Source of the DNA: Paragordius varius
Taxonomy: Eukaryota; Nematomorpha
NCBI GenBank assembly: GCA_964247055.1
Contig: OZ176059.1
Coordinates: forward strand, 930,001-994,000
Direction: 5' to 3'
Length of the DNA: 64,000 nt
Shown here: positions 33,715-45,520 of the stretch, piece by piece
How the letters are laid out: each line of letters opens with the position of its first letter
Numbering within the stretch: the stretch's first letter is position 1
Notes under the pieces: generated by a model
Seen by the model: the letters and a program-made list of their open reading frames with translations, nothing else
What the model was told of the DNA's origin: nothing
The model's database searches: none
Made by a program: the position numbers and the translations under genes

Positions 33715-35071
33715 CAGTGGTACTCACCTTTAAAAATTTGAAGGGCCAAATAAAATATATTTTTTTTCGAGGGCCATGAACCTTATAATGGGAAGTATTC
33801 CATAGCTATTTGACACATATGCATATATTTATGCTCTAAATAAGCAAAATGAATTTTTTGCAGATCGCATTTAAATCTAGCTAAAAACTAGTTTTGCACC
33901 ATTTAGTTTAAAAAATTAAGAATTTTAATAATAATATTTATTTTGATATCCAATAATTTTTGACAAATTTGGTTTCGCTACATGACAGGCCAGTTTAAGC
34001 GATTTCTATATGTATTCTTGACATACTTCATTAGTGAATATGCCGCACGTGTAAGTTGAGGAACTTGAGCAAATTAAAATCATTATTAAAATATACGAAT
34101 TTTTCAATGATATGCGCCTGATAAAATCCGAAATGCCTAAATTGCTTATTAATGGATATATCCATAAGCCATGGATTTTCAACGAGTTTTAAGCAATTTT
34201 TAATATTTCTTTATTCTTGAAATGTGAATTTCATCTCATCAGATAAAAATGTTAAATGATTGTCTATTATTAAAATCTCCGCGGTAAATTCCATATTTTC
34301 TATATGAATCGTTTTAAGTGTTGGAAAATTTCTGGGAGAAAGCTATGGACATGATAGATTTTTCTTTTTAGGATAATTCCTTATTTTTATATTTCGTTTC
34401 TCTCCTCATGATTTTCTGGTGATGGATTATAAATTGTCTTAATTTGTATTTTTTTATAATTATGTTGTACTTACATATATGGCAGGTAACAACATTTTTA
34501 TTTAAAACCACAAAGATTTTTTCTTCCCATTCTTTTTTAAAGAACCGATTTTCATCGGATAATTTACGTTTTTTAGTATTAGATGTCATCCTTTGAATTT
34601 ATGTTTAAATATTATGTAAATTTTTTCAAAAAAATAAACTAATTTGAATAATCAAAAAAAGGTCGAAATTTAATTATGTTGGTTTGAATATTTTATGGGA
34701 GAGTTATAAAAAATAAGGTAGGATAACAATGAAAAGAATATGTATATGCAAGTTTGGGTGAAAGGCTTGCTTAAATACAAAAAGGAATGCAATTAAAATT
34801 TCAAAATAGAAAAGAAAATATACAGAAACAAAAACAACGTATACCAAAATTTTGAAATCATTTTAATGTAGGGAAATTATTCTACATTTCAAATTGGGTA
34901 AATAATAAAAATAAAGAAATAAATTAATATTAATTAAGTGAAAATTAGTTTATATGTATTTTAAAAATTCATAAATAAAAAAATAATTTAAGTATCAATA
35001 TGGTCATTGGGCAATTTTAAAGCACTTTTAGGGCCGCATGCGGCCCGCGGGCCGCGGTTTGAGTACCACTG
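33715..35071 (-). mobile_element. hAT element with CAGTGGTACTCA ends, internally deleted
   Basis: Starts CAGTGGTACTCACC, ends GGTTTGAGTACCACTG (reverse complement CAGTGGTACTCAAACC). The inverted ends are exact for 12 bases, and 8-bp target duplications are exact. The GC-rich GGCCGCATGCGGCCCGCGGG cluster lies just inside the right end. It keeps only the N-terminal part of a minus-strand transposase. At about 1.36 kb it is too short for an intact hAT. A shorter relative sits at 43528-43761. Confidence 0.9.
34368..34589 (-). pseudogene. hAT transposase N-terminal fragment with BED/C2H2-like finger
   Basis: 73 codons starting MTSNTKKRKLSDENRFFKKE, then W-EEKIFVVL, a C-x2-C pair (TCHICKYN) and an H-H end (QFIIHHQK). 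This order (KKRK, ENRxFxxEWxExxF, CxxC, LRxHxxxxH) is the N-terminus of GTF2IRD2/ZBED-type hAT transposases. The rest of the protein is absent, so this is a remnant, unless its finger has been retained as a small host protein, for which there is no evidence. Confidence 0.75.
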
Positions 35072-35079
35072 GTATAGAT
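35072..35079. repeat. Target-site duplication, right copy (GTATAGAT)
   Basis: Exact repeat of the eight bases at 33707-33714. Confidence 0.92.
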
Positions 35080-36368
35080 AGTATCAAAACAATTAAGTTA
35101 TGAAAAAAATTACTTTTAACCTCTTAATATATCAAGTATCCAAAATGATTTAACACCACTAATATATATTATATAATTTATTTTATTTTATATATATATA
35201 ATAAAATAAATATCACTAACAAATAAATATAGAATAATATTTAATAATATATATATGTATGGTATTATAAATGAATGAGTCTTTATATTTATATAAATGA
35301 CATATCAAAAAGTTGATGATTTGATTTTCGTAAAATTATAACAATTATTATTTATGAAACAAATTAACAACTATCAATTGGATATTTTTTGTTAAATTTA
35401 TGAATTTTAAAAAAAATCATGAAAAGTATAATATTTCTGTTAGTGTAAAAGCATACAAACACATGACGTTGACATATGGCATTTGAAATAAAAAACCAGT
35501 CTTAACTTGTATACTAACAGTTAAAACCTAACTATATTAATGTTAAATTCAATGGTTAAGGACAAAGTTTAAATATGAGTTGAATGGATAAAAATTTTTG
35601 AGGATGAGTATAAAGGAATTGTTTTATATAAATGAAAAAAACTTACAATAAATAATAGCACTTAAGTGTTTAATAATAGCCATGACTGAATTTAACTAAA
35701 ATATATTTGTAATTTTTTATAAATTTATATATAATTTAGTCAATAAATGAAAATTATGTATTTGATATATGCGCACACATTCATCATTTGACCAGAAAAA
35801 TTTTATTCAGATTATATTATATGGGCATTGTTAATCTATTTATTTATAATAATATAAACCTGGTCTTCTTTTTTATTTCTTTACACAAAAATATATATAA
35901 AAGTAAATAATTAATAACTTAAAAAAATTTTAAAATTATATTTTGGTAGGTCAAATGTCCATTATTTTAGGATATCGACGCGAAACATAATAAAAAATAT
36001 AAAACACTGTCATATAAGCTAGATATAGATTAAAAGAAACGATCACAAATATGTTTATGTATAAAATATCACCTTGGTTTAATTTTTATATATATAGAAA
36101 TAGCTGAATAGATTTTATATAAATAATGCACTTATGTTGGTTAGGGGTGGCTGGTATTCTAAAGCACACAAGATTTAAAAAAAGCTAATATAAGTTTTTG
36201 TGGAAAAATTGTTGGGAAGGTATTTTTTCTTGTGTTGTTTGGTTCTAACTTTGGAATATGTTTTAGTATGTTAAATGCCTGGAAACGATAAAATTTCACA
36301 ATAAATAGCAATGATTAGATAGATCCCATCAAATACTGTATTATTTTGATTTTTATGGTAAATTCCTA
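35080..36368. other. Gene-less AT-rich stretch 3' of TPST
   Basis: AT-rich sequence with short TA runs near 35165-35275. No gene seen. It contains the unresolved 3' UTR of the minus-strand TPST gene; no clear AATAAA was found close to the stop. Confidence 0.4.
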
Positions 36369-39300
36369 TCAAATTTCTTTGTTGGTTGGTGTAGCAGCAG
36401 TATATATTGGTTCAGCTTCACCATAATATGGTTTTACCCCCATGGAATAGTTTAAAACTTTTAGCATTGGGGCAATCTCACCAGCTTTTTCCATCTATTC
36501 ATATATATATTTATATTTATAGCGACACATTGGATAAAGTAATTTAACATTAAAAACAGTCGGACAAATTTTTGGCATATTTTAAGTATAAAATAGTCTA
36601 TAAAAAGAATATTACGCTCAATTAGATTTTTGTGAAAATTTAAAATAATGATATGTACTACGATAAAACCAAGCAAATATCCACAAACACATTTGTAATT
36701 AAAAACAATAAAAAGCTCTTTCCGTGTTTCAAAATTTTAAAACTATTAAACAAGCATCAATTAAACACATTTGTTAATTATGCCTAGATTTCACTTTTTT
36801 TAAACGACTCACAAACGGGCCTGATAATAAATTAATTCGGGCTATATTCTTCAAAATTCATAGTTAATTTACTTTTATTATATAATAAACACACTGTTTA
36901 AGATAATTTATGTAATGTTATACTATTTACTAAAATTCACAATTTATATAACACATACAATGTCTTTTGGCGTATTTGGATCTGTTGCCCAGCTATCAAG
37001 CCCGCGGTAGTTTATTGGTTCGATTACTTGATCACTAGACCGTTCTAACCTATAAATTAAATTTTTTAGCAAAAATTAGCAAATTAAACATAATGTTAAT
37101 TTAAAAACTAAAATAGAGTTATGATCAAAAAACTAATAGAGTTTATGATTTAAAAAACTAAAATCGAGTTAGGATTTAAAACGATTCTTACTTTGAAAGT
37201 GAAACACCATCTGGTTTTCCAACCCATTCATTATGATGCAATACACGCGGGTTCCATGGCACATCTAAAAATTGTAAAATGCTCCGAATCGTTCGATTGG
37301 GTTGTAGAACGAGCTGTTCATAATATACCGGTTTACAAATGGTTGGACCAAGGGTTTGACATATTTGATGCATTTGTTTAATGCCTTTAATTGTAAAAAG
37401 TTACGTTACATGCATGTTATTAAAGGAGGTATATAAAAAGTGTCATGTACCCTTTAATACATAGTAGTTATATAAATAAAAATTTCGACTTTGGATGCTG
37501 CGAATACAAATTAAATTCAAATATTTGTTAAAACAATGTGAAATTTATTAAAATAACACGATATTTGGTCTTATCTTCCGAGTATGTCAAAGCCAACACT
37601 TTAATTGTGCGAAATTTTATCTATAAGCTAAATAAATATATATAAGGAAAGTTAGGCCCATCTTAGTCATATTAAGCAGAGAAAATTTAAAAAAAAAATG
37701 AATTTAACCCTGAAAATGATAGATCTAATATTACCTCTATCCTAAAAATCATTACTTTACTTTTAATTAAAAAGCTCAAAGATGATAACTCATTGAATAT
37801 ATTTAAATGCCAATATACGAAAACAGGCATAAACCATTATTCCACATCCCAAGCGATTGTTTGTAATCATTAATATCCCAACCCGTTATGGTGACTTTGC
37901 GTGTCACCACAGAATGAACTACAGCTCGACCATCTCGAATCATAAAAATGAATTTGGAACGCGGGAAAATGCGATGGACAATATCAGCTGTTTTGAGGAC
38001 AAATGGATCTTTGTTACATAATCGTTTGCGTGCATTCGATAACAAGATAGATTTATAATTATTATTGGTGGTTTCTATGGGGTCAACAGGAGAGTTTACT
38101 AAAAGATTTTGTTCCCCCTTAACAGCTGATTTAAGGGAATTGAGATTACGAATAAAATCTTTGATGTTATTGTTATTGTCGTTGTTAAGCATATCATTTT
38201 CTTTGTTTGCATTTTGTATTGGTGGCTCTAAAATTAGATGATATAAAGCATTACCAGTAATATACCATTTACATTCCAAATTCACCCTCATACAATTTAA
38301 ATTCACCCTCGAACAATTTAAATTCACCCTTGAACAATTCAAATTCACCCTTAATCAATTCAAAGTTACCCTCGAACAATTCAAATTCACCCTCAAACAA
38401 TTCAAATACACCCTTAAACAGAAAATCCACCCTTAAACAATTCAAATACACCCTCGAACAATTCAAATTCACCCTCGAACAATTCAAATTCACCCTCGAA
38501 CAATTCAAATTCACCCTTAAACAATTCAAATTCACCCTCGAACAATTCAACTTCACCATCGAACAATTCAAATTCACCCTCGAACAATTCAAATTCACCC
38601 TTAAACAATTCAAATTCACCCTCGAACAATTCAACTTCACCATCGAACAATTAAAATTCACACTCGAACAATTCAAATTCACCCTTGAACAATTCAAATT
38701 CACTCTTAAACAATTCAAATTTACCCTCGAACAATTCGAATTCACCCTTAAACATTTCAAATTCACCCTTGACCAATTCAAATTCACCCTCGAACAATTA
38801 AAATTCACACTCGAACAATTCAAATTCACAATCGAACAATACAAATTCACCCTCGAACAATTTAAATTCACACTCGAACAATTCAAATTCACCCTCGAAC
38901 AATTTAAATTTACCCTTAAACAATTCAAATTCACCCTAAATATATATTATGTATTTTTATTCTAATATAACTCATCATTAATATGAAATATATTTTTACG
39001 ACATAGTTTATTAATTTTTTTTGCATTATTTTGATTTTAAACAGAATTTTATATTTTAAAAATATTAAAAAATAAATAAAGGTAATTTTTAATGTAGAAA
39101 AACACATAATGTATTTTAGGGTGAATTTAAATTGTTTAAGGGTAAATTTGAACTGAAAATGGTATATATAAAATATTAGCTGTACTAAATTACGGAGCAC
39201 AAGAAGTTAATGAATTTAATTTATATCTATCTAAATGCATTTATCCTAAAAAAATTAGAAAATGTTTTCAGATTGAAAAAACGGAAGTTAGCACATTTTA

Positions 39301-42300
39301 TATAAGAATGATCAGGGGTAAACCAGATTGAGTTACATGGTTTTGGCAATCCCAAAAATGAATAATTTAAAAATGTATACTTAAGTAGCTAAACTTTTAA
39401 GATTTATTTAAATATGATTTACGAGTGTAATATAATACAAATAATTGGCGGCGTTTTACATCGATTAATCTATACGATAATAATTAATAACTTTATCATT
39501 ATCAATAAGAAAAACTCAATTTTTAACAGAACAGCGACGGTTTTAAAAACATTAGGTTTTCCATCCTATGTCGGTATAGAACAGGTAAAATATATTTTTA
39601 CCCTCAAAATATTGAGAAAACATGTTCTAAAATGTGGGATATAAGATATTTTCACCAACTATAATGCCTTTTGCAGTAAGATTTGAATGTATGAAATAAA
39701 ACGTAAGGCGAGGAAAGTTTTACAGAGATTTCCTAATCAAAGTAAAAAATCTGGCTAAGGTGCTTGTCGTTCTAGGGCAAACATTAACGGACACGTCAGT
39801 GATGTATCCATATCCGATTTAAATAAAACCCGTTAAAATCAGAGCTATTTTTAAAATAAGGATCCGGTCTCGTACAATATTGTGGTGGATATGGCAATAT
39901 CGTATGAAAAAATCGCGACAAGTCATTTGCTATCTCAAGATATTAACCACACAGAATCAACCAACCAATGAATAAGTTGTAGAAAAGGACAATAATTCAA
40001 TGCCTACCTCACAGTTAGGTAAAAATATCCCAATTTTTAAAATAAGATTTTAATGAATTTTTATATAGATTTCAAACCTGATAGTATGGAAATGTGTTCT
40101 CTAGGTTATGCTTTTTTCATTCATTTATATTATTTTTTCACCCTGATAATGTATTGGTTATAATTCAATTCTTTTGATTTGATATTAAACATGCAGACAA
40201 GTTTTTGTTACAAATTTACAGATATCGCTGAACGGTTATTTAAAGAAATAATTTTACGAAGTAGTTATAATTAGACTATGTTAAGAAACGGTCTGGAACT
40301 AAACTGTTCTTTTATTAAAATTTTTTTATTAATTTCTTTTTTTAATAACAACCTAACTGAATGTATTTACGCTATGAGTAAGTATACATTGCTACCAAGT
40401 TATTGATTATTGCCAAATAATATATACAACAAAAAGCAGCATTATTGACTTATTTATTTTTTCACTTTTTACTATTATTAGCAGATAATAATTGTTAGCT
40501 GTATAGGCTATTTGGCAATAATTAATAACTTTTAGCAAATATATACTTAAAACTGTATAATTCTCAAATATAGCTTTATATCGTGCATGTTACCAATTTA
40601 AAAGTCTATTCCTTATTTAATACAAAACAATAGATTACGTAAAAAAAAGGCTCACAAAAGATGGTTGTGATTTATGATAAAATGTTAGCCATTTGGTTTA
40701 TAGGTTTTGTCTTTTTATTATGATTTAATTTTTACTCGCTCATTTTAATTTTGTTTTGTCATGTTACCTTGGCAGAACTCAACATTAAAACTAAAATCGC
40801 AATCTATGGAGAAGTTTTATTTACAATATTGTAAAAAGTCGACCCGACTGTAGCAACACACAAACACAATGATAGGATTTACATAATATGGTGGTATCTT
40901 TGTAAAACAATGTTTGCCTTATAGTTTTAGTTTTAGTTATTGTAGTTTTAATTTCAATTTTTACTGTTCATTCTAAACATTTCATTTGTGATAATAAAAT
41001 TCAAATTTTAAATTTATGATATCATACCAAGATTGCCAGGCACAACGTGTCTTTTGTTAAGTCGTGGGCCATTTTTATCATCAGAGTATACATTTTTTGC
41101 TTGGTAGTTTTTCATAGATTTTTCTTCCCCATTAAATCTTACGTAATCATTTGCTTCTTCATAGTGCCCATTTTGATTGAATAAAATGGGGTGGCCCTTC
41201 TTAACATTACCAGTTTCATATTCATTGCCAACATGGTTTAAATTTTGGTTACCATTCAGATTTAGTACATTACTTTCGTAATTATATTTTGCTGGATTCA
41301 TAGAGTTATTGAAATTTTCATCATTGTGAAGTAGGTAGGCATTTTGAGCAGTGGACGGGCCCATAAGGCCACCAAAATCGCCATAATGATTTACATTGCT
41401 AGAATTTATATAATTTTGTCCACCATGTAGTAGTTTGCTATTGCTAATATTGATATTGACATTAACATTAAGCATTGGGGGGGAAGAATGGTTTAGAAAT
41501 GTGTCTTGAACTGAACGTTCCGTTAAAATTGTTAAAATGAAATCGCCGATAGCTGAATCAAGGACCTCATCATCCATCCTGGCTTCTTTTAAACGGTTCC
41601 GTTCTACCTGTAGGTAAGTATTATAAAATTTATAGTAAGGAAAAAGGCAATATTTCCTAATTGAAATTATATGGACAGACAAAATGTAAAAATATTAAGT
41701 TAAAAAAATTTTTTTTAAAAGACTGCTGCTGTACTTTTGTAAATTTTTCTTTTTTAAAAAAATTGCAAATTGTGTAGCAGAGATGTATATTAATAGCACA
41801 ATTAATTATATGTAATTCTGAATTGTAATTAAATATTTATGATAGAAAAATTAAGGTTTAAAAAATTGGTTGAATATTTGTCTCTAGTACTTTACGTTTT
41901 TCCTGTACAAAATTAAGTTTTATTGCATTTGGTTGAGAATTTTTGCATCATGTTTTGACGCTCTACTAAAAATAAATCGATAATAATGGGAAATGGCATA
42001 TATATGCCATCAATATAGCTTATATTTTATATAATGCTCTTCTATAAATACCTGTGTAAAAATGTATACGATACTACAATACATGCAACATATTGCAAAA
42101 TAATTGAGATTTTTAACAATTCCTCATTTAGGGTAGAATTAAGGGGCCGCATTACACTAGGTTTATGTAATTTTTAGCCTTGTTTTAAATTGAATTAATT
42201 TATGATTTTGTTTGTTTTATGTTAACAAAAAAGAAAGTATTTTCATATAGTTTACTGCATTGTCGAACCAAATGTATTATCAATTAAACGAATTTCCAAG

Positions 42301-45064
42301 GCGTGGTACTTCGTTTATATTTGACGACAAAATCTTAAAATTAAAAATTAATATTAGTTAAAAAGTTGTCTCAAATTAAAGGGCTAGTTGGATGGAATAT
42401 ACGGTAATAATAGATTTTTATAAAAAGTAAAGAAATTAAAACTAAAAAAGTATTTTCTAAATATAAATAAATTACAACACATAATATATAAATAAATATA
42501 GTTTAAATTTTTCTTTTAGCCAGACAGTTAAAATGATTGGCGATGCGAATAATATGACAAATTTTATATTTAATTTTATTAAAAATAGGCAATATGTTGA
42601 TTATTACTTCGATTCGAATTAAGGTATCCAAATACCCAATACTAAAAGACTATATTGAAGTTGATATTTTTAATAAACTACTGAAAGAAACGGTAAATTT
42701 ATATTTTCCTTCTACCCTAATAAAAATTTAAATCAGCCAAAATATCTAAATAAAGTTGTTAAAAAAAATTCATATCAAACTGCATCGACGCCATTTTTAT
42801 TTTTTTAATTCTAAAGCTAAAATTCAAGCTAATTTTTTATTTAAATCATATCTAAAATTGATAGAAGAAAAAGTGGTTTATTTTGCATTCTTTTTCAATT
42901 TAGCCGATGAATGTTATATATGTGTAAACTTTTGCCATTTCAATTTTATCCATATTTTTTATAGTTTTTAATTTTAAACAGGCCTGGGGTATCCAACGAA
43001 CCCAATTAGAATCGGGGGACTGATATGAATGTGTTGTATCCAAGTGTTAAAACTCTGAACACATATTTTATAGGCAATACTTTGGTAAAGGGGGTTGGGT
43101 TTATTTTTATACCATTGTTTAGTCGAATATTTAATAACCTAGTTTGTAGCTTAAATTTATCAATTTGGCATATTCTTTTACCTTTAAATTTTTTTTCGGA
43201 TAAAATATCCATGAATTATAATCCACACCTTACAATTAAATTCCCATTATCATTATACATATACATGAAAGTTGATATAATTTATACTTTAAACGAAGTA
43301 TATATTCTAAGGATTAAATTTTTAGAGGGGTGTTTATAGTTTAATGCCTTATGACACCCGTTACTATTCAATAGTCTTACCGTAACGTATAAAAAATAAT
43401 CTATCTTAAATCTTTATCAATAATCATCGAAATTGATCACATACCAAAATATCTTATAGTAAAATGAACTAACCACAATACCTATGAAATCTTTTATCTG
43501 GTGTTATAACTAAATTACGATATACAACAGTGGTACTCACCAAAAAAACTTAAAGGAGCGCAAAAAAACAATTATCTTAACTCAAGGGGCCCATGCACCC
43601 ACCATTATATAATACCGACAAAAAATTCATTTTAAAGTTGTTTAAAACCCTTGCCAGTTATTTATTGTCAAAATAAGGTATATCAAAAAAATTTTTAAAC
43701 GTATATTCAGAGCCCCATAAAAAGAAGTACTTTTAGGACGGCCGCAGTTTGAGTATCACTGAGAATAATATAGCAAGGATGTCCAAAACTTATAATTTCA
43801 CGGGCCCGCATTTTTAACTCTGAAAAACGGCGAACCGCATTTTTTACACGAATAATATAACATTTTATCCAGTTTGCCAAATGAAAAATGGTCCAAAAAA
43901 TATCAATTTTACTAAGATTTTATGAACATATTTTCTGAACTAAAGTATTTCCAAATTTTTCACGTGCAACACAAAGAGTTTCAGAAGGCTGCATGTTAGA
44001 CACTCCTAACTTTGAGTTATTCAAGTTTAAATTTCAAATTTTTAAATGTTAAAAAAAAGTAATACTTTGGAATTTGACCAACTCTTTCGCATAAACAGAA
44101 CGCGTGGAATAACACGCGTTTCCTGACCACACCTCACGTCCGGATGAGCATCTAAAATGGCGCGCATAAGTGTCGTTCCGCTCCGTGGCATTCCGCCCAC
44201 AAAAATGATTGGTATATGTTTTCGAAGTTCATACTTCATACCCTGGGTCTCGATTAAAGCTTTCCGCAAAACTGCCACATTATCTAAGCTAGCTGGTACA
44301 GTATTAACAACAAATGGTTTGTTTTTGTCAACAAAGTTTATATCTTTATTCTTGTTGTCATTATATATTAAATCATTAGGATTATGATTATTATGTATAT
44401 AAGGGGCTTGATTACGCGGGTGAGCGGCATATCTACCAACATCATTTTGCAATAATTTGTTAGCGAGCGATTTTGTAAACGGCTGCGGTAAGTTTTTACT
44501 TTTATTACTGTTGTTGTTAACATATAAATTCATATTATTATTATTATAATTTATGTTGTAATTTTCTTCATCCCATACATCAACATCGTTCCCGCCAACA
44601 TGATTTTCACGGTTATTTTTACGGTTATTCAAAGCTATTGCGTTTGGGTGATGGCGGCCGTTATAACTGGGTAGTCCGGGTCGTCGCCCAAAATTAGCAT
44701 TAGGGTTAGGGTTAGTGTTAGACCATTTCATAGTGAAAAACCACCAAGAGGTTAACCATAAGAGTAAAGTAGCTATAACTAAGTTATATGTCGTTATATT
44801 AAAGTATTTACGTGTTAATAAGTTTGGGCGATATCGACAGGAGGCACTTAGGGGTGCGGACCAACCCCCGACCCCATTATGTAACATGTAAGATGATGAT
44901 TTTATCTTTGTTTGAGTTTTACTATTACCCAATGAACCATTCATGACATAGTTGGGCACAGGCGTTGTAGTTTTTTGCAAATTGTTTGTAAAACCATTGC
45001 TACTATTATTTTCCAAATTATTTTTATCAGGAATGCTTGTTTTCTTTGCTTGATTCGAATCCAT
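36369..45064 (-). CDS. TPST1: Protein-tyrosine sulfotransferase with large Asn-rich insertions (six exons, 793 residues)
   Basis: Inferred exons, in transcript order: 45064-44066, 41607-41028, 38227-37835, 37384-37192, 37049-36959, 36494-36369. All are GT-AG, the phases agree and the sum is 794 codons with the stop. It transfers sulfate from PAPS to tyrosines of secreted and membrane proteins in the Golgi. It is a type II membrane protein with a hydrophobic anchor at about 90-111. The 5'-phosphosulfate loop [12 protein letters not shown] is at about 290-301 and the catalytic Glu in RCGQETR at 315. The 3'-phosphate contacts Arg624, Ser632 and Arg636 lie in [19 protein letters not shown]. The Cys pairs are Cys312/Cys597 and the pair in [23 protein letters not shown] and [11 protein letters not shown] follow. 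Typical TPSTs are about 370 residues. Here the stem is about 175 residues, and an Asn-rich insert of about 225 splits the catalytic domain between TILTERS (about 365) and CNKDPF (597). Whether it is closer to TPST1 or TPST2 is undecided. Confidence 0.88.
38263..39164. mobile_element. Foldback-like family A copy 11 with a very long left arm (TPST intron 2)
   Basis: TACCATTTACATTCCAAATT at the left end and GAACTGAAAATGGTA at the right, with TA flanks. The left arm (38275-38938) is about 31 tandem copies of the 21-bp unit AATTCAAATTCACCCTCGAAC. The right arm (about 39118-39155) holds only two. The core (AACTCATCATTAATATGAAA, TTTTTAATGTAGAAAAACAC) is the standard family core. Because the unit is 7 codons, both strands carry long spurious frames: EQFKFTL repeats on plus, and NLNCSRV and ELFEGEF repeats on minus. 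The left end is about 36 bp from the exon 3 acceptor of TPST. Confidence 0.92.
39165..40370. other. TPST intron 2, unassigned part
   Basis: No exon recognised. A patch at about 39700-40020 is less AT-rich and contains short open stretches (for example [20 protein letters not shown]), but with stops and no family match. It may be old repeat or pseudogene DNA. Confidence 0.3.
40375..40558. repeat. Palindromic element P4, copy a
   Basis: GAGTAAGTATACATTGCTAC and AAGTTATTGATTATTGCCAA at the left face TTTGGCAATAATTAATAACT and TTAGCAAATATATACTTAAA at the right. The arms are about 60 bp around a loop with TTTTTTCACTTTTTAC. The same family is at 47843-48023. Confidence 0.75.
40690..40966. mobile_element. 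Family B-related remnants in TPST intron 2
   Basis: Two right-end-like sequences, GATTTAATTTTTACTCGCTC near 40719 and TAATTTCAATTTTTACTG near 40949, with AAGATGGTTGTGATTTATGA upstream. Too rearranged to bound individual copies. Confidence 0.35.
41655..41922. mobile_element. Family B MITE copy in TPST intron 1
   Basis: AATTGAAATTATATGGACAG with ACAAAATGTAAAAATA on the left. On the right AAAAAATTGGTTGAATATTT, then CTTTACGTTTTTCCTGTACA. It begins about 50 bp from the exon 2 acceptor. Confidence 0.55.
42605..43050. mobile_element. Family C element, copy 2 (TPST intron 1)
   Basis: Left ACTTCGATTCGAATTAAGGT then ATCCAAATACCC. Right GGCCTGGGGTATCCAACGAA, AATCGGGGGACTGATATGAA and TGTTGTATCCAAGTGTTAA. 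The core contains ACTGAAAGAAACGGTAAATT and CATCGACGCCATTTTTATTT. Confidence 0.7.
43528..43761. mobile_element. hAT MITE with CAGTGGTACTCA ends (TPST intron 1)
   Basis: CAGTGGTACTCACC at the left, GCCGCAGTTTGAGTATCACTG at the right, about 234 bp. It shares its ends with the larger hAT element at 33715-35071 and is a likely deletion derivative. The 8-bp flanks do not match, so the target duplication has decayed or been lost. Confidence 0.7.
43774..44009. mobile_element. hAT-like remnant related to 8725-9031 (TPST intron 1)
   Basis: CAAGGATGTCCAAAACTTA at the left; GCTGCATGTTAGACACTCCT at the right. Inside, AATATCAATTTTACTA is shared with 8916-8940. No clear target duplication. It ends about 56 bp from the exon 1 donor. 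Confidence 0.5.
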
Positions 45065-45487
45065 GTTGTTGTTTCATAGGGATTATTGTAAAAAAATTTT
45101 GTTTGATAACTAACTAACTTTGTGTTGTCTGAGTTAATATAACTGTTATCTCCTTAGTTAGTATCCGCCCTTGTATGAGAAAATTCTTTGTTAATGTCAT
45201 TTTTACACAAGTCATACATTCTATGTAATAAAGAGAATTTGGTTTGGGTTGACTTGGCCTGTCTCACATTCGTAATGATATTTCTCCACTAAAACTAAAA
45301 ATTGAATTGAAATTCTATTAATTTAAGATTTATATCAGAATTTATTCTGTTTTTGGAGGCGAGATAAATTACACTGCTAAGATAGATATTCACAAGGCTG
45401 AGAAGCTATACGGACATAAAAATTGGATTATAATATAATATAAGATAAGACGAAAAAAAAAAGTAAAAATGAGACACCTTACGAAAA

Positions 45488-45520
<33 letters not shown>

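Noticed and set aside
37193-37381. 62-codon plus-strand frame
   Set aside because: Antisense shadow of TPST exon 4.
38269-38965. Open frames of 211-221 codons on both strands with seven-residue repeats
   Set aside because: They are translations of the 21-bp tandem unit in the left arm of a foldback element inside TPST intron 2. Frames are open on both strands for the same reason.
39700-40020. Possible pseudogene in TPST intron 2
   Set aside because: Slightly GC-richer with short open stretches, but multiple stops and no family I can name.
44690-44720. Telomere-like TTAGGG repeats
   Set aside because: Only two units, and they encode the TNPNPN stretch of TPST exon 1. No longer array.
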